This document shows positions 27,503-36,337 of a stretch of DNA of 64,000 nt, in pieces. Source of the stretch: Glycomyces paridis. GTDB lineage: Bacteria; Actinomycetota; Actinomycetes; Mycobacteriales; Micromonosporaceae. The stretch lies in the NCBI RefSeq assembly GCF_004912155.1, contig NZ_STGX01000008.1, forward strand, positions 116,034-180,033, in the 5' to 3' direction. The first letter of the stretch is position 1. Every line of letters begins with the position of its first letter. The notes under the pieces were generated by a model. The model saw nothing but the letters and a program-made list of their open reading frames with translations, ran no database searches and was not told the origin of the DNA. Position numbers and translations under genes: made by a program.

Positions 27503-27916
27503 TCAGGCCCCGTACGCCTGCGGCCGCTGCGGGGGACGGGGCGGTTCGAGCGTGGCGAGGGCGCGGGCGTCCACGTGGCCCCGCTTGCGGAAGCCGTTGA
27601 GCACGATGACGTTGAGGACGTGGAGGACCCCCAGCACCAGGAGCACGGCGCCGATCTTGACCGCGACGGTCTCGAACACGCCCCGGGCGTCGGCGATCGG
27701 GGCGGTGGTGCGCAGCCACAGCGCCACGAACCCGAAGTTGAGGAGGTAGAAGCCGACCTGGAGCAGTTTGTTGACCGCTTGCGCGAGCTGCTCGTCTCCG
27801 GCGAAGACGTCCTTGATGAAGTGGAACCCGTTGGCACCGAGGGTCCGGGCGACCCAGACGGTGAGCGGGATCGCGACCAGGAGGTAGGCGATGTAACCGA
27901 CGACTGCCAAGTCCAT
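27503..27916 (-). CDS. small integral membrane protein
   Basis: 137 residues with three to four hydrophobic helices (about 3-22, 55-75, 90-112). The family is not one I can name with confidence. KDVFAGDEQLAQAVNKLLQVGFYLLNFGFVALWLR is the most distinctive part. The start is ATG at 27916 with CGGAG 8 bases upstream; the frame stays open to 27976, but that would run through the operator palindromes. First gene of an operon with the TetR regulator, hence its likely target. Confidence 0.7.
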   Translation of the reverse strand: MDLAVVGYIAYLLVAIPLTVWVARTLGANGFHFIKDVFAGDEQLAQAVNKLLQVGFYLLNFGFVALWLRTTAPIADARGVFETVAVKIGAVLLVLGVLHVLNVIVLNGFRKRGHVDARALATLEPPRPPQRPQAYGA

Positions 27917-27947
27917 GACAGTGCTCCGTTCTCTGCGGGGGCTCAAT

Positions 27948-27967
27948 GAGTTGAACATGTTCAACTC
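27948..27967. promoter_or_regulatory. operator palindrome 1 (TTGAACATGTTCAA)
   Basis: A perfect 20-bp palindrome (GAG-TTGAACATGTTCAA-CTC) 31 bases upstream of the membrane-protein ATG. It shares its 14-bp core with the second site 40 bases away. Confidence 0.75.
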
Positions 27968-27989
27968 CTGCTTCAAGCTATCCCATCGT

Positions 27990-28005
27990 CTTGAACATGT
28001 TCAAG
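27990..28005. promoter_or_regulatory. operator palindrome 2 (TTGAACATGTTCAA)
   Basis: A perfect 16-bp palindrome with the same 14-bp core as site 1; centre-to-centre distance 40 bp (close to four helical turns). It may bind two TetR-family dimers on one face of the DNA. Confidence 0.75.
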
Positions 28006-28091
28006 TCCTCGCGGCGAAGTATCGCGCACGACACAGCCCCGGCGGTTTCTCAGAGCGCGAAACGAAGGCGTGCGCGGCGACCGGCGGCCTG

Positions 28092-28097
28092 TAGGCT
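28092..28097 (+). promoter_or_regulatory. leaderless-type -10 box (TAGGCT)
   Basis: TAGGCT ends 6 bases before the hisF GTG; no ribosome site. Confidence 0.5.
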
Positions 28098-28103
28098 GGC
28101 CGC

Positions 28104-28868
28104 GTGACTGTTGCGGTGCGTGTGATCCCCTGCCTGGACGTGGATGCCGGGCGGGTCGTCAAGGGCGTCAACTTCGAGAACCTGCGCGACGCCGGCGACC
28201 CCGTCGAACTGGCCGCCGCCTATGACGCGGCCGGGGCCGACGAGCTGACGTTCCTCGACGTGAGCGCCTCCTCGGGCGACCGGGCCACCATGTACGACGT
28301 GGTCGCGCGCACCGCGGAGCAGGTGTTCATCCCGCTCACCGTCGGCGGGGGCGTGCGGACGCCCGAGGACGTGGACCGGCTGCTGCGCGCCGGGGCCGAC
28401 AAGGTCGGCATCAACACCGCCGCCATCGCCCGGCCCGAGGTCATCGCCGACATCGCCGAGCGGTTCGGGAACCAGGTGCTCGTGCTCTCCGCCGACGTGG
28501 CCGCCGGGCGCGACACCGCCTCGGGCTGGGAGGTCACCACCCACGGCGGGCAGAAGCGCCCGACCGGCCTCGACGCGGTCGAATGGTGCGCGCGGGCGGC
28601 CGAGCTCGGGGCGGGGGAGATCCTGCTCAACTCGATCGACTCCGACGGGATGCGCCAGGGCTTCGACCTCGACCTCATCGCCGCCGTGCGAGCGGTCGTG
28701 AACGTCCCGCTCATCGCCTCCGGCGGCGCGGGCGCCGCCGCGCACTTCCCGCCCGCGGTGGACGCGGGCGCCGACGCGGTCCTCGCCGCCTCGATCTTCC
28801 ACTTCGGCGACGTCGCGATCAGCGAGGTCAAGCACGAACTGACCGCGGCGGGCCACCCCGTCCGCTGA
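28104..28868 (+). CDS. hisF: imidazole glycerol phosphate synthase, cyclase subunit
   Basis: 254 residues, full length. HisF pairs with the glutaminase HisH to close the imidazole ring, giving IGP and AICAR. The first catalytic Asp is in [14 protein letters not shown] (Asp11) and the second in VLSADVAAG (about Asp130). Phosphate loops TVGGGVRT and SGGAGA and the [11 protein letters not shown] segment are present. hisH is not adjacent; hisI lies 10 kb downstream, so the usual hisF-hisI proximity has been opened by transporter genes. GTG start, leaderless type. Confidence 0.95.
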   Translation: MTVAVRVIPCLDVDAGRVVKGVNFENLRDAGDPVELAAAYDAAGADELTFLDVSASSGDRATMYDVVARTAEQVFIPLTVGGGVRTPEDVDRLLRAGADKVGINTAAIARPEVIADIAERFGNQVLVLSADVAAGRDTASGWEVTTHGGQKRPTGLDAVEWCARAAELGAGEILLNSIDSDGMRQGFDLDLIAAVRAVVNVPLIASGGAGAAAHFPPAVDAGADAVLAASIFHFGDVAISEVKHELTAAGHPVR

Positions 28869-28899
28869 AGCGCGCTTCAGACCGGGTCGCACCCGATCG

Positions 28900-28998
28900 G
28901 GTGACTCGGGCGCCGCGGGGCGCGGTTTTGTCGTACCCGCGCGCGAACCTGGGCGCTACGGTTTCCCCTCTGGGTGGGTGGGGGCTAGGGATGGTAGA
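28900..28998 (+). repeat. GTCGTACCC element with G-quadruplex block, copy A
   Basis: Within the 389-base gap 28869-29257. It begins with GTCGTACCC (28930) and contains GGGTGGGTGGGGGCTAGGG at 28972-28990, four G-runs with loops of 1, 1 and 3 bases, a canonical quadruplex pattern. About 90 bases are closely shared with copy B at 53538-53640 on the same strand. The rest of the gap (29000-29257) shows no gene. Confidence 0.8.
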
Positions 28999-29257
28999 AG
29001 CCGAACGCCGCGTTCACTATTGAGCATTCCCTGAGACCCACGGTCCCAGCGCCCCGGGAGGAACCGCGGCGCCGGGGAATGCCCGCGCTCCTCTCGCCGT
29101 TGCACCTTCGGCCAGCGCGATGCGGCCCTCCGGGTCCGGTGCCGCGGCGATCGGGAATGCGGTTGTCGTCTGTCGGGGGTCCGAGGCATCATTGCTAGCG
29201 GTTGCTTGCCGACCGGCTAGGAACCCGCCTGGCGCCACCCACCCGACCGGAGACCTG

Positions 29258-31096
29258 ATGACGCTGCCCACCGGCGACGCCGCGACGACCGCAGAGGCAC
29301 CCTCCACCGACACCCGCATCCTCCGCAGGGGACTGCGCAACATCGGCGACATGATCCGCCTCGAACCCCGCCCCTTCGCCGTCGGCGCGCTCGGGGCGAT
29401 GGTCAACACCGCCATGACCCTGTTCCTCTCGTACATCGTCGGCTGGGTCGTCGCCGGGATCGCCGTGCCCGCCTACGAGAACGGCGAGGTCGCCCTCGGC
29501 ACCGTCCTCCTCGGCGTGGCCGCGCTCCTGGGCACCTCGATCATCCGCTTCTCCTCGATGTGCGCGCGCCGCATCGGCGCGGGCGTCATGATGTTCGGCG
29601 TCCAGGCCCACTGGCGCCGCCGCATCACTCGCCGCTACCTCGCGCTCCCCGTCTCCTGGCACCAGAAGCACCCCACCGGCACCCTCCTGTCCAACGCGAA
29701 CGCCGACGTCGAGGCCGCCACCCGCCCCCTCGCCCCGCTGCCCTTCGCCTGCGGCACCATCTTCATGGTCGCCATCGCGATGATCGCGTTCTTCTCCATC
29801 GACTGGGCCATCGCCCTGGTCGCTCTCGGCATGTTCCCGGCCCTGTTCGCGCTCAACGCGATCTTCGCCACCAAGATGGCCCCCCGCGCCAAGCGCGCCC
29901 AGGAACTGCGCGCCGAGGTCTCCGCGGTCGGCCACGAGTCCTTCGACGGCGCCCTCGTCGTCAAGGCCATGGGACGCGAAGCCGCCGAGACCGAGCGCTT
30001 CAGCGCCTCCGCCGACGAACTGCGGGACGCCATGATCGGCGTGGGCCGCCTCCGCGCCGCCTTCGAACCCGCCATCGCCGGACTCCCCGAGCTCGGCGTC
30101 CTCGTCGCGCTCCTCGTCGGCCTCGCCCGCTTCGAAGCCGGCGCGATCGACCTCGGCCAGCTCGTCACCGTCTCCTTCATGTTCTCCGTCCTCGCCTTCC
30201 CCGTCCGCGCCATCGGCTGGGTCCTCGGCGACCTCCCCGGTTCCGTCGTCGGCCGCGAGCGCGTCGACCACGTCCTCGCCGCCACCGGCGACATGGCCTA
30301 CGGCGACAAGGAACTCCCCGAGACCCCCGCTCCGGCGACCCTCGCCTTCGACCGCGTCGCCTACGCCTACCCCGACGGCCACGAGGCTCTCGCCGAGGTC
30401 ACCTTCACCGTCGAGCCCGGCACCACCGTCGCCCTCGTCGGCGCCACCGGCTCCGGCAAGTCCACCCTCGCCCACCTGGCCGCCCGCCTCATCGACCCCA
30501 GCGGCGGCGCCCTCCGCCTCGACGGCGAGGACCTGCGCGACCTCACCCACGCCTCCCTCGCCCGCAGCGCCGCGCTCGTCCAGCAGATCCCCTTCGTCTT
30601 CGACGACACCGTGCGCGCCAACATCTCCCTCGACCGCCCCGGCGTCGACGACGACCGCGTCTGGGACGCCCTCGTCGCCGCCGGCGCCGAGAAGTTCACC
30701 GCCTCCCTCGACAAGGGACTCGACACCGAGGTCGGCGAGCGCGGCACCACCCTCTCCGGCGGCCAGCGCCAGCGCCTCACCCTTGCCCGCGCCCTGGCCG
30801 GGCGCCCGCGGCTCCTCGTCCTCGACGACGCGACGAGCGCCGTCGACCCGAAGGTCGAGTCGCAGATCCTTGCGGGGCTCAAGGGCTCCTCGGAGTCCGC
30901 GAGCGTCCTCGTCGTCGCCTACCGGCGCGCCACCATCGCGCTCGCCGACCGGGTCGTGTTCCTCGAGAACGGCCGCATCACCGCCCAGGGCACCCATGTC
31001 GGGCTGCTCGAAACCCACCGCCCCTACGCCGAACTCGTCACCGCCTACGAGCGGGCCGAGGCCGAGCGCGAATTCGACGAGGAGAACGCGGCGTGA
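29258..31096 (+). CDS. ABC exporter half-transporter, degenerate-site subunit
   Basis: 612 residues: six-helix type-1 exporter domain (about 30-310) plus an ATPase domain. Walker A GATGSGKST (about 397) and signature LSGGQRQR are intact. The catalytic Glu after Walker B is Asp (LLVLDDATSAVDP), and the switch His is replaced (VVAYRRAT), so its own nucleotide site should be poorly hydrolytic. The start is ATG at 29258 with GGAG 6 bases upstream. It overlaps the next gene by 4 bases, consistent with an obligate heterodimer. Likely exports a drug, lipid or peptide; substrate unknown. Confidence 0.9.
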   Translation: MTLPTGDAATTAEAPSTDTRILRRGLRNIGDMIRLEPRPFAVGALGAMVNTAMTLFLSYIVGWVVAGIAVPAYENGEVALGTVLLGVAALLGTSIIRFSSMCARRIGAGVMMFGVQAHWRRRITRRYLALPVSWHQKHPTGTLLSNANADVEAATRPLAPLPFACGTIFMVAIAMIAFFSIDWAIALVALGMFPALFALNAIFATKMAPRAKRAQELRAEVSAVGHESFDGALVVKAMGREAAETERFSASADELRDAMIGVGRLRAAFEPAIAGLPELGVLVALLVGLARFEAGAIDLGQLVTVSFMFSVLAFPVRAIGWVLGDLPGSVVGRERVDHVLAATGDMAYGDKELPETPAPATLAFDRVAYAYPDGHEALAEVTFTVEPGTTVALVGATGSGKSTLAHLAARLIDPSGGALRLDGEDLRDLTHASLARSAALVQQIPFVFDDTVRANISLDRPGVDDDRVWDALVAAGAEKFTASLDKGLDTEVGERGTTLSGGQRQRLTLARALAGRPRLLVLDDATSAVDPKVESQILAGLKGSSESASVLVVAYRRATIALADRVVFLENGRITAQGTHVGLLETHRPYAELVTAYERAEAEREFDEENAA

Positions 31097-32970
31097 GCGA
31101 TCAGCGCGACACCACCCGACCCGCGAAGACGAACGCCGAACCGGAAGCGGCCCAAACGGAATCGGCACTGTCTGAACCGGCACCGTCCCAACCCGCACCG
31201 TCCGAGCACGAGCAGCCCGGCCCCTGGCAGACGGTCAAGCGCGGCCTCCAGCTCTCCCCGGAGCTGCGCCGGGGCCTCGGCTTCACGGTGTTCCTCGCGG
31301 CCGTCACCGCCCTGGGCCGCCTCGTCGTGCCCATCGGCGCGCAGCAGATCCTCGACAAGGGGCTCCTAGGCGACGGCGGCCCCGACCTCGCCTACGTGAT
31401 CGCGGTGGCCGCGATCGGCGTGGCCGTCCTCGTGCTCACCACCGGCGCGAACTACCTCATGAACCGGCGCCTGTTCGTCGTCTCCGAGCACGCACTGGCC
31501 TCGCTGCGGCGCAGGACGTTCCGGCACATCCACGACCTCTCGATGCTCCACCAGCAGTCGGAGCGGCGCGGGTCCCTGACGGCGCGGGTGACGACCGACA
31601 TCGACCAGGTGAGCCAGTTCCTCCAGCAGGGCGGCATGGTCCTGGTGACCTCCACGGCGCAGATCATCGTCGCCACGGTCGTCATGGCGGTGTACTCCTG
31701 GCAGCTGGCGATCGCGGTGTGGATCGTGTTCATCCCGGTGACCTGGCTGATCAAATGGCTCCAAGGGCACCTGGCCTCGGCCTACACGCAGGTGCGCGGC
31801 AGCGTCTCGCGGATGCTCTCGGCCGTCGCCGAGTCGGTCGTGGGCGCGGGCACGGTCCGCGCCTACGGGGTCGGCTCGCGCACGAGCGAACGCCTGGACG
31901 CCTCGATCGACGAGCACCGCCGCGACCAGACCCGCGCGATCAGCCGCTCGGCGTTCTCCTTCGGCGCCGGAGAACTCGTCTACCTGGGCGTCAACGCGAT
32001 CGTCGTGGTGCTCGGCGCGTTCCTGGTCGCCGACGGCTCGATGACCGTGGGCGCGCTGACCGCGTTCCTGTTCCTCGTCGTGCTGTTCACGCAGCCGATC
32101 GTGATCGGCACCGAGACGCTCAACGAGGCGCAGAACGCCGTCTCGGGCTGGCGGCGGGTGCTCGACATCATCGACACCGCCCCCGACGTGGCCGACCCGG
32201 CCGACGGCGTCGACCTGCCCGGCGGCCCGCTCGGCGTGCGCTTCGAAGGCGTCCGCTTCGCCTACCCGGGCGGCCCGGAGGTGCTGCACGGCATCGACGT
32301 CGAGATCCCCGCGCACGCGAAGGTCGCCGTCGTCGGCGAGACCGGCTCGGGCAAGACCACGTTCGCGAAGCTCCTGACCCGCCTGATGGACCCGACCTCC
32401 GGGCACGTGGTCCTCGGCGGCGTCCCGCTGACCGACGTGACCTTCGCGTCGCTGCGCGGACGCGTGACGATGGTGCCGCAGGAGGGCTTCCTGTTCAACG
32501 GCACGCTCGCCCGCAACGTCCGCTTCGCGCGCCCGGACCTGACGGAGGCCGAGATCTACGTGGCCTTCGCCGAACTCGGCCTCACCGACTGGGTCGACAC
32601 GCTCCCCGCCGGGCTCGACACCGAGCTGGGCGAGGGCGGCGCGAACCTCTCGGTGGGGGAGCGCCAGCTCGTGTCGCTGGTGCGCGCGTACGTGGCCGAC
32701 CCCGACCTGCTCGTCCTCGACGAGGCGACGAGCGCGGTCGACCCGGCGACGGAACTGCGGCTCTCCGCGGCGCTCGACGCCGTGACCCGCGGGCGCACCA
32801 CCGTCATCATCGCCCACCGCCTGTCCACCGCGGAGACCTCGGACGAGGTCCTCGTCTTCGACGCGGGCGAACTGGTCCAGCAGGGCCCGCACGCGGTCCT
32901 CGCGGCCGAGTCCGGCTCGGTCTACGCGGGCCTGCACGGCTCCTGGGTCGAGCAGACCCGCTCGAACTGA
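31093..32970 (+). CDS. ABC exporter half-transporter, catalytic subunit
   Basis: 625 residues. A charged, repetitive Ala/Pro/Ser/Glu N-terminus (about 50 residues) precedes six membrane helices and an ATPase domain. Walker A GETGSGKTT (about 416), Walker B LLVLDEATSAVDP with the catalytic Glu, and switch IIAHRLST are canonical, but the signature is LSVGERQL. Together with the partner's intact LSGGQ, one complete and one impaired ATP site would form, as in the heterodimeric TmrAB/BmrCD-type exporters. It starts at GTG within GTGA. Confidence 0.9.
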   Translation: MSDQRDTTRPAKTNAEPEAAQTESALSEPAPSQPAPSEHEQPGPWQTVKRGLQLSPELRRGLGFTVFLAAVTALGRLVVPIGAQQILDKGLLGDGGPDLAYVIAVAAIGVAVLVLTTGANYLMNRRLFVVSEHALASLRRRTFRHIHDLSMLHQQSERRGSLTARVTTDIDQVSQFLQQGGMVLVTSTAQIIVATVVMAVYSWQLAIAVWIVFIPVTWLIKWLQGHLASAYTQVRGSVSRMLSAVAESVVGAGTVRAYGVGSRTSERLDASIDEHRRDQTRAISRSAFSFGAGELVYLGVNAIVVVLGAFLVADGSMTVGALTAFLFLVVLFTQPIVIGTETLNEAQNAVSGWRRVLDIIDTAPDVADPADGVDLPGGPLGVRFEGVRFAYPGGPEVLHGIDVEIPAHAKVAVVGETGSGKTTFAKLLTRLMDPTSGHVVLGGVPLTDVTFASLRGRVTMVPQEGFLFNGTLARNVRFARPDLTEAEIYVAFAELGLTDWVDTLPAGLDTELGEGGANLSVGERQLVSLVRAYVADPDLLVLDEATSAVDPATELRLSAALDAVTRGRTTVIIAHRLSTAETSDEVLVFDAGELVQQGPHAVLAAESGSVYAGLHGSWVEQTRSN

Positions 32971-33009
32971 CGCGGTGGTGGAAGAGGCGATGGTGAAGAG
33001 GCGATAGCG

Positions 33010-33034
33010 GAGAGGCGGCGCGGCGCCGCCTCTC
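33010..33034 (+). terminator. hairpin after the ABC exporter operon
   Basis: A 10-bp stem (GAGAGGCGGC / GCCGCCTCTC) with a 5-base loop, followed by TCGCTCGCTCGCTC, 39 bases after the stop. Confidence 0.65.
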
Positions 33035-33069
33035 TCGCTCGCTCGCTCCGGAAGCGCGTCGCCGCCGAG

Positions 33070-33240
33070 AAGCCCTCGCGAACCGCCGTGATCAGCCGAT
33101 CGCGGCGCGAACGCCTCGACCGTGCCGCCAAGCCCCTGAGAACCGCACCGATCAGTCGATCGTCGGCACGAACGCTCCAGCCAGGGCTCCGCCTCGAAGC
33201 CCCTGAAGACCGCTCCGGTCAGTCGATCGTCAGCACGATC
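33070..33240. repeat. three copies of a gene 3' end
   Basis: Units beginning AAGCCC at 33070, 33130 and 33197 share about 45-50 bases each (core GATCAGTCGATCGTCGGCACGA). The third copy is the actual 3' end and stop of the oxidoreductase at 33219. The first two are non-coding duplicates lying beyond it. Confidence 0.75.
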
Positions 33241-34151
33241 TTCCCGGCCGTGCGGCCCACCTCCAGGAGCCGGTGCGCCTCGGCGGCCCGCTCCAGCGGG
33301 AGCGCCCGCGCGACCACCGGCGTCAGGCTTCCGTCCTCGACCAGCGCCGACAGGGCCCGCATCCCGGCCCCGTCCGGCGCGACGAGCATCGCCTCCGCGG
33401 TGATCCGCGTCCGCTCGGCCTCGGGCAGCTCCCCGCGCATGAGCGAGACGAGTGTCCCGCCGTCGCGCAGCACCGCCGCCGACCGCGCCTCGTAGTCCGG
33501 GCCGACCGTGTTGAAGGCGACGTCGAGACCGCTGAGGACCTCGGCGAAGTCCACCGACCGGTAGTCGAGGGCCTCGTCCACCCCGACCGCCTTCAAGAAC
33601 ATGTGCTTCTCGGCGCTGGCGGTCCCGATCACATACGCGCCCTTGGCTTTGGCGATCTGGACGGCGAGGTGGCCGACGCCGCCGGCCGCGGCGTGCACGA
33701 GCACACGCTGCCCCGCCCGAACGTCGGCGACGCCGACGAGCGCCTGGAGCGCGGTGAGCCCGGCGAGCGGCAGGGCCGCGGCCTCCTCGTGGCTGAGCCT
33801 GGCGGGCTTGGGTGCGAGTTCGCCTGCGGGCGCGGCGGCGTACTCGGCGTACGCGCCCCCGAAGCGCGGGAAGCGGGGCATCCCGTAGACCTCGTCGCCT
33901 TCGGCGAAGTCGCCGACGCCCTCGCCGAGTGCGGCGACGGTGCCCGAGAGGTCCCAGCCGAGGACGAACGGCGGCTCGCTGCCGTCCATCGAGCCGCGCT
34001 CGCGGGTCTTCCAGTCGACGGGGTTGGTCCCGGCGGCGCGCACCCGCACGAGGACCTCGCCGGGCCCGGGTTCGGGCCGCTCGGTCGCGGCGGTCTCCAG
34101 GACCTCGGGTCCGCCGAGCCGGTGCTGGATGACGGTGCGCATCGTCGCCAT
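33219..34151 (-). CDS. NADP-dependent quinone-reductase-like oxidoreductase
   Basis: 310 residues of the zinc-free MDR family (QOR-like). The GroES-like N-terminus (PGPGEVLVRVRAAGTNPVDWKTRERG) is followed by the dinucleotide fold VLVHAAAGGVGHLAVQIAKAKGAYVIGTAS and ends GRTAGKIVLTID. No zinc-binding Cys cluster is present. It probably reduces quinones or enones with NADPH. It stands alone; the last bases of the gene have been duplicated twice downstream. Confidence 0.85.
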   Translation of the reverse strand: MATMRTVIQHRLGGPEVLETAATERPEPGPGEVLVRVRAAGTNPVDWKTRERGSMDGSEPPFVLGWDLSGTVAALGEGVGDFAEGDEVYGMPRFPRFGGAYAEYAAAPAGELAPKPARLSHEEAAALPLAGLTALQALVGVADVRAGQRVLVHAAAGGVGHLAVQIAKAKGAYVIGTASAEKHMFLKAVGVDEALDYRSVDFAEVLSGLDVAFNTVGPDYEARSAAVLRDGGTLVSLMRGELPEAERTRITAEAMLVAPDGAGMRALSALVEDGSLTPVVARALPLERAAEAHRLLEVGRTAGKIVLTID

Positions 34152-34259
34152 GTCGGTTCCTCTCCTCAGGTGCCCCGCCGCAGTCGCGGCCGCCTCCTCA
34201 GACGACTGTAGACCCGCGACGCAGGTGCGCCGAATCCGCTGGCGCGCAAGGCGTCTCGG

Positions 34260-35234
34260 TTAATCGCTGCGGCGTGCGCGGCGCGCCAGGGCGGCGCCCG
34301 CCGCGAGGGCGGCGGCCCCGGCGGCGAGGACGGCGGCCAGCGGCGCGCCGGTGACCGGCAGGCCCGGCCCCGCGGGACCGTCCGGGCCTTCGTTCGCGAC
34401 CGGTGCGGCGGTGCCGTCGGCGGTGGGCTCCCCGGTGGCGGGGCCGCCGGTCGGCTCGCCGGTCGGGTCGTCCGTGGGCTCCTCGGTCGGGTCCTCGGTG
34501 GGGTCGGGGTCGGGGACTTCGAGTGTGGCGAACCAGGTCTGGTACACCGGGAGGCCGGCGAGGGCGCTGAAGGTGAACGTGAGGGTCGTGATCGGGACGG
34601 TGGGCCTGAACCAGCCGGTGCCGCCGGTCTCGTCGTTGCCGTCGCCCGCGAGCGTGGCCGTGGCCTCGGTCCAGGTGGGCTGGTGGAACACGGTCACGCC
34701 CGAGCACACGCCGGGCTTGGGCGAGGTGTCGCAGAAGTTGAAGGACCCTTGGTAGCCGAGCGCGGCGGGGGGCACGGGCTCGCCGTCGGCGCCGGTGGCC
34801 GAGACGGTGACGGTGTCGGCGTCGATGTCGCCCAGCGCGAAGCCCCACCCGCTCGCGGGCGTGGGGGCCGCGAAGGTGTAGGTCGTGGTCGAGGGGTTGC
34901 CGGGGGCGTCGGCGTAGGGCCTGATGAGGGCGTAGCCGAGGTCGCGGCTGGACCCGTAGACCTCCCCGAAGGGCGTGTTCGGTCCGAGCCAGGTGTTGGC
35001 GCCGGTCTGGACGCCCGAGGGCGCGCGGCCGTCCGAGGTGAAGTCCGCGGCGGGGAAGCCGCCGGGGAGCGTCATGGTGCCGGTGTAGTCGCGGCCCGTG
35101 CCCGCGATCGTCCACGCGCCGTATCCGGTGTCCTGGGCGTGCGCGGGGACGGCGACCGCCAGCGCCGCGCAGGCGGCGCCGACGACGCAGGCGGCTTTCG
35201 TGGCGAGGGTGCGGCGGTGCTCGTGGCTGTTCAC
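34260..35234 (-). CDS. secreted protein with LPxTG sorting signal
   Basis: 324 residues. A signal peptide with cleavage after AHA (residue 33), then a roughly 210-residue beta-rich domain (DTGYGAWTIAGTGRDYTGTMTLPGG...), an acidic Pro/Thr/Glu repeat (DPTEDPTEEPTDDPTGEPTG) acting as a wall-spanning stalk, and a C-terminal LPVTG (from residue 292) followed by a hydrophobic helix and ARRARRSD. This is a sortase substrate anchored to peptidoglycan. Start: GTG at 35234 behind AGGAGGA. Two Cys in FNFCDTSPKPGVCSG may pair. The domain's function is not recognised. Confidence 0.85.
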   Translation of the reverse strand: MNSHEHRRTLATKAACVVGAACAALAVAVPAHAQDTGYGAWTIAGTGRDYTGTMTLPGGFPAADFTSDGRAPSGVQTGANTWLGPNTPFGEVYGSSRDLGYALIRPYADAPGNPSTTTYTFAAPTPASGWGFALGDIDADTVTVSATGADGEPVPPAALGYQGSFNFCDTSPKPGVCSGVTVFHQPTWTEATATLAGDGNDETGGTGWFRPTVPITTLTFTFSALAGLPVYQTWFATLEVPDPDPTEDPTEEPTDDPTGEPTGGPATGEPTADGTAAPVANEGPDGPAGPGLPVTGAPLAAVLAAGAAALAAGAALARRARRSD

Positions 35235-35324
35235 GGTCGGAGTCCTCCTGCGGCGGTGCGGCGAATGCCTCCGCATCCTATGGCCGGCACCGCCTCGCAC
35301 CGTGCATTTCGGACCCGGGCCCTG

Positions 35325-36287
35325 CTACGGGATGAGCAGGAGCTTTCCGGTGGTCTTGCGCGACTCCAGGAGCTGGTGGGCTTCGGGGGCCTCTTCGAGC
35401 CGGAAGGTCTCGCCGACGCGCACGAGGAGGTTGTCGTCCTCGATCATCTGGAACACGTCGTTCGCCCGCTGGAGGTACTCCTCGCGGGTGGCGGTGAAGT
35501 CGGCGAGGGTCGGGCGCGTCAGGATCAGCGACCCTCCCCTGTGGAGGTCTTGCGGGTCGACGGGCGGGACGGGCCCGCTCGCCTGGCCGAACAGGGCCAT
35601 GACGCCGCGGCGGCGCAGCGCGCCGAGGCCCTCGGTGAAGGTGGTCTTGCCGACGCCGTCGTAGACGGCCGCGACCCCGGCGCCGCCGGTGAGCTCGCGG
35701 GCCTTCGCGCCGAAGCCCTCGTAGCGCATGACGTGGTCGGCGCCGTTCTGGCGGGCCAGCTCCGCCTTCGCGTCGGTGGAGACGGTGGCGATGACCTTGC
35801 CGCCCTTGTACTTCACCATCTGCGTCAGCAGCAGACCCATGCCGCCCGCGGCGGCGTGCACGATGACGGTGTCGCCCTCCTGCACGTCGTAGACGGTGTT
35901 GCACAGGTAGTGCGCGGTGAGCCCCTGGAGCATGACGGCCGCGGCGGTCTCGACGGCAACCTTCTCGGGGACGAGCACGAACTCGTCGGCGTCGCCGACG
36001 ACGAGGTCCGCATAGGACCCGGGGACGCTCTTCCAGGCGACCTCGTCGCCGACCGCGAAGCCCTCGACGCCCTCGCCGAGGGCCGCGACGTACCCGCCGC
36101 CCTCAAGGCCCGGGGTGAACGGCAGCGGCAGCCCGTAGGCGCCGGTGCGGTGGTAGACGTCGATGAAGTTGACGCCCGCGGCGGCCACCCGGACCGAGAT
36201 CTGGCCGGGCCGCGGACCGGGGTCCTCGCCCTCCAGCAGCCGCATGACGCCGGGTCCGCCGGTCGCCGAGACCACGATCGCCTTCAT
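35325..36287 (-). CDS. qor: NADPH:quinone oxidoreductase
   Basis: 320 residues, crotonase-independent MDR fold of the QOR type. Features are AAAGVNFIDVYHRTGAYGLPLPFTPGLEGGG, VMLQGLTAHYLCNTVYDVQEGDTVIVHAAAGGMG, KVIATVSTDAKAELARQNGADHVM, and the C-terminal GKLLLIP. This is the classic soluble quinone reductase of bacteria, which uses NADPH. The start is ATG at 36287 after GGAAGGAAACC. It is next to the BCCT carrier on the same strand with a 50-base gap; functional linkage is not apparent. Confidence 0.9.
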   Translation of the reverse strand: MKAIVVSATGGPGVMRLLEGEDPGPRPGQISVRVAAAGVNFIDVYHRTGAYGLPLPFTPGLEGGGYVAALGEGVEGFAVGDEVAWKSVPGSYADLVVGDADEFVLVPEKVAVETAAAVMLQGLTAHYLCNTVYDVQEGDTVIVHAAAGGMGLLLTQMVKYKGGKVIATVSTDAKAELARQNGADHVMRYEGFGAKARELTGGAGVAAVYDGVGKTTFTEGLGALRRRGVMALFGQASGPVPPVDPQDLHRGGSLILTRPTLADFTATREEYLQRANDVFQMIEDDNLLVRVGETFRLEEAPEAHQLLESRKTTGKLLLIP

Positions 36288-36337
36288 GAGGTTTCCTTCC
36301 GCCGCAGGTTCACCCCGTAATGTAGCGGTCCCCGTCC

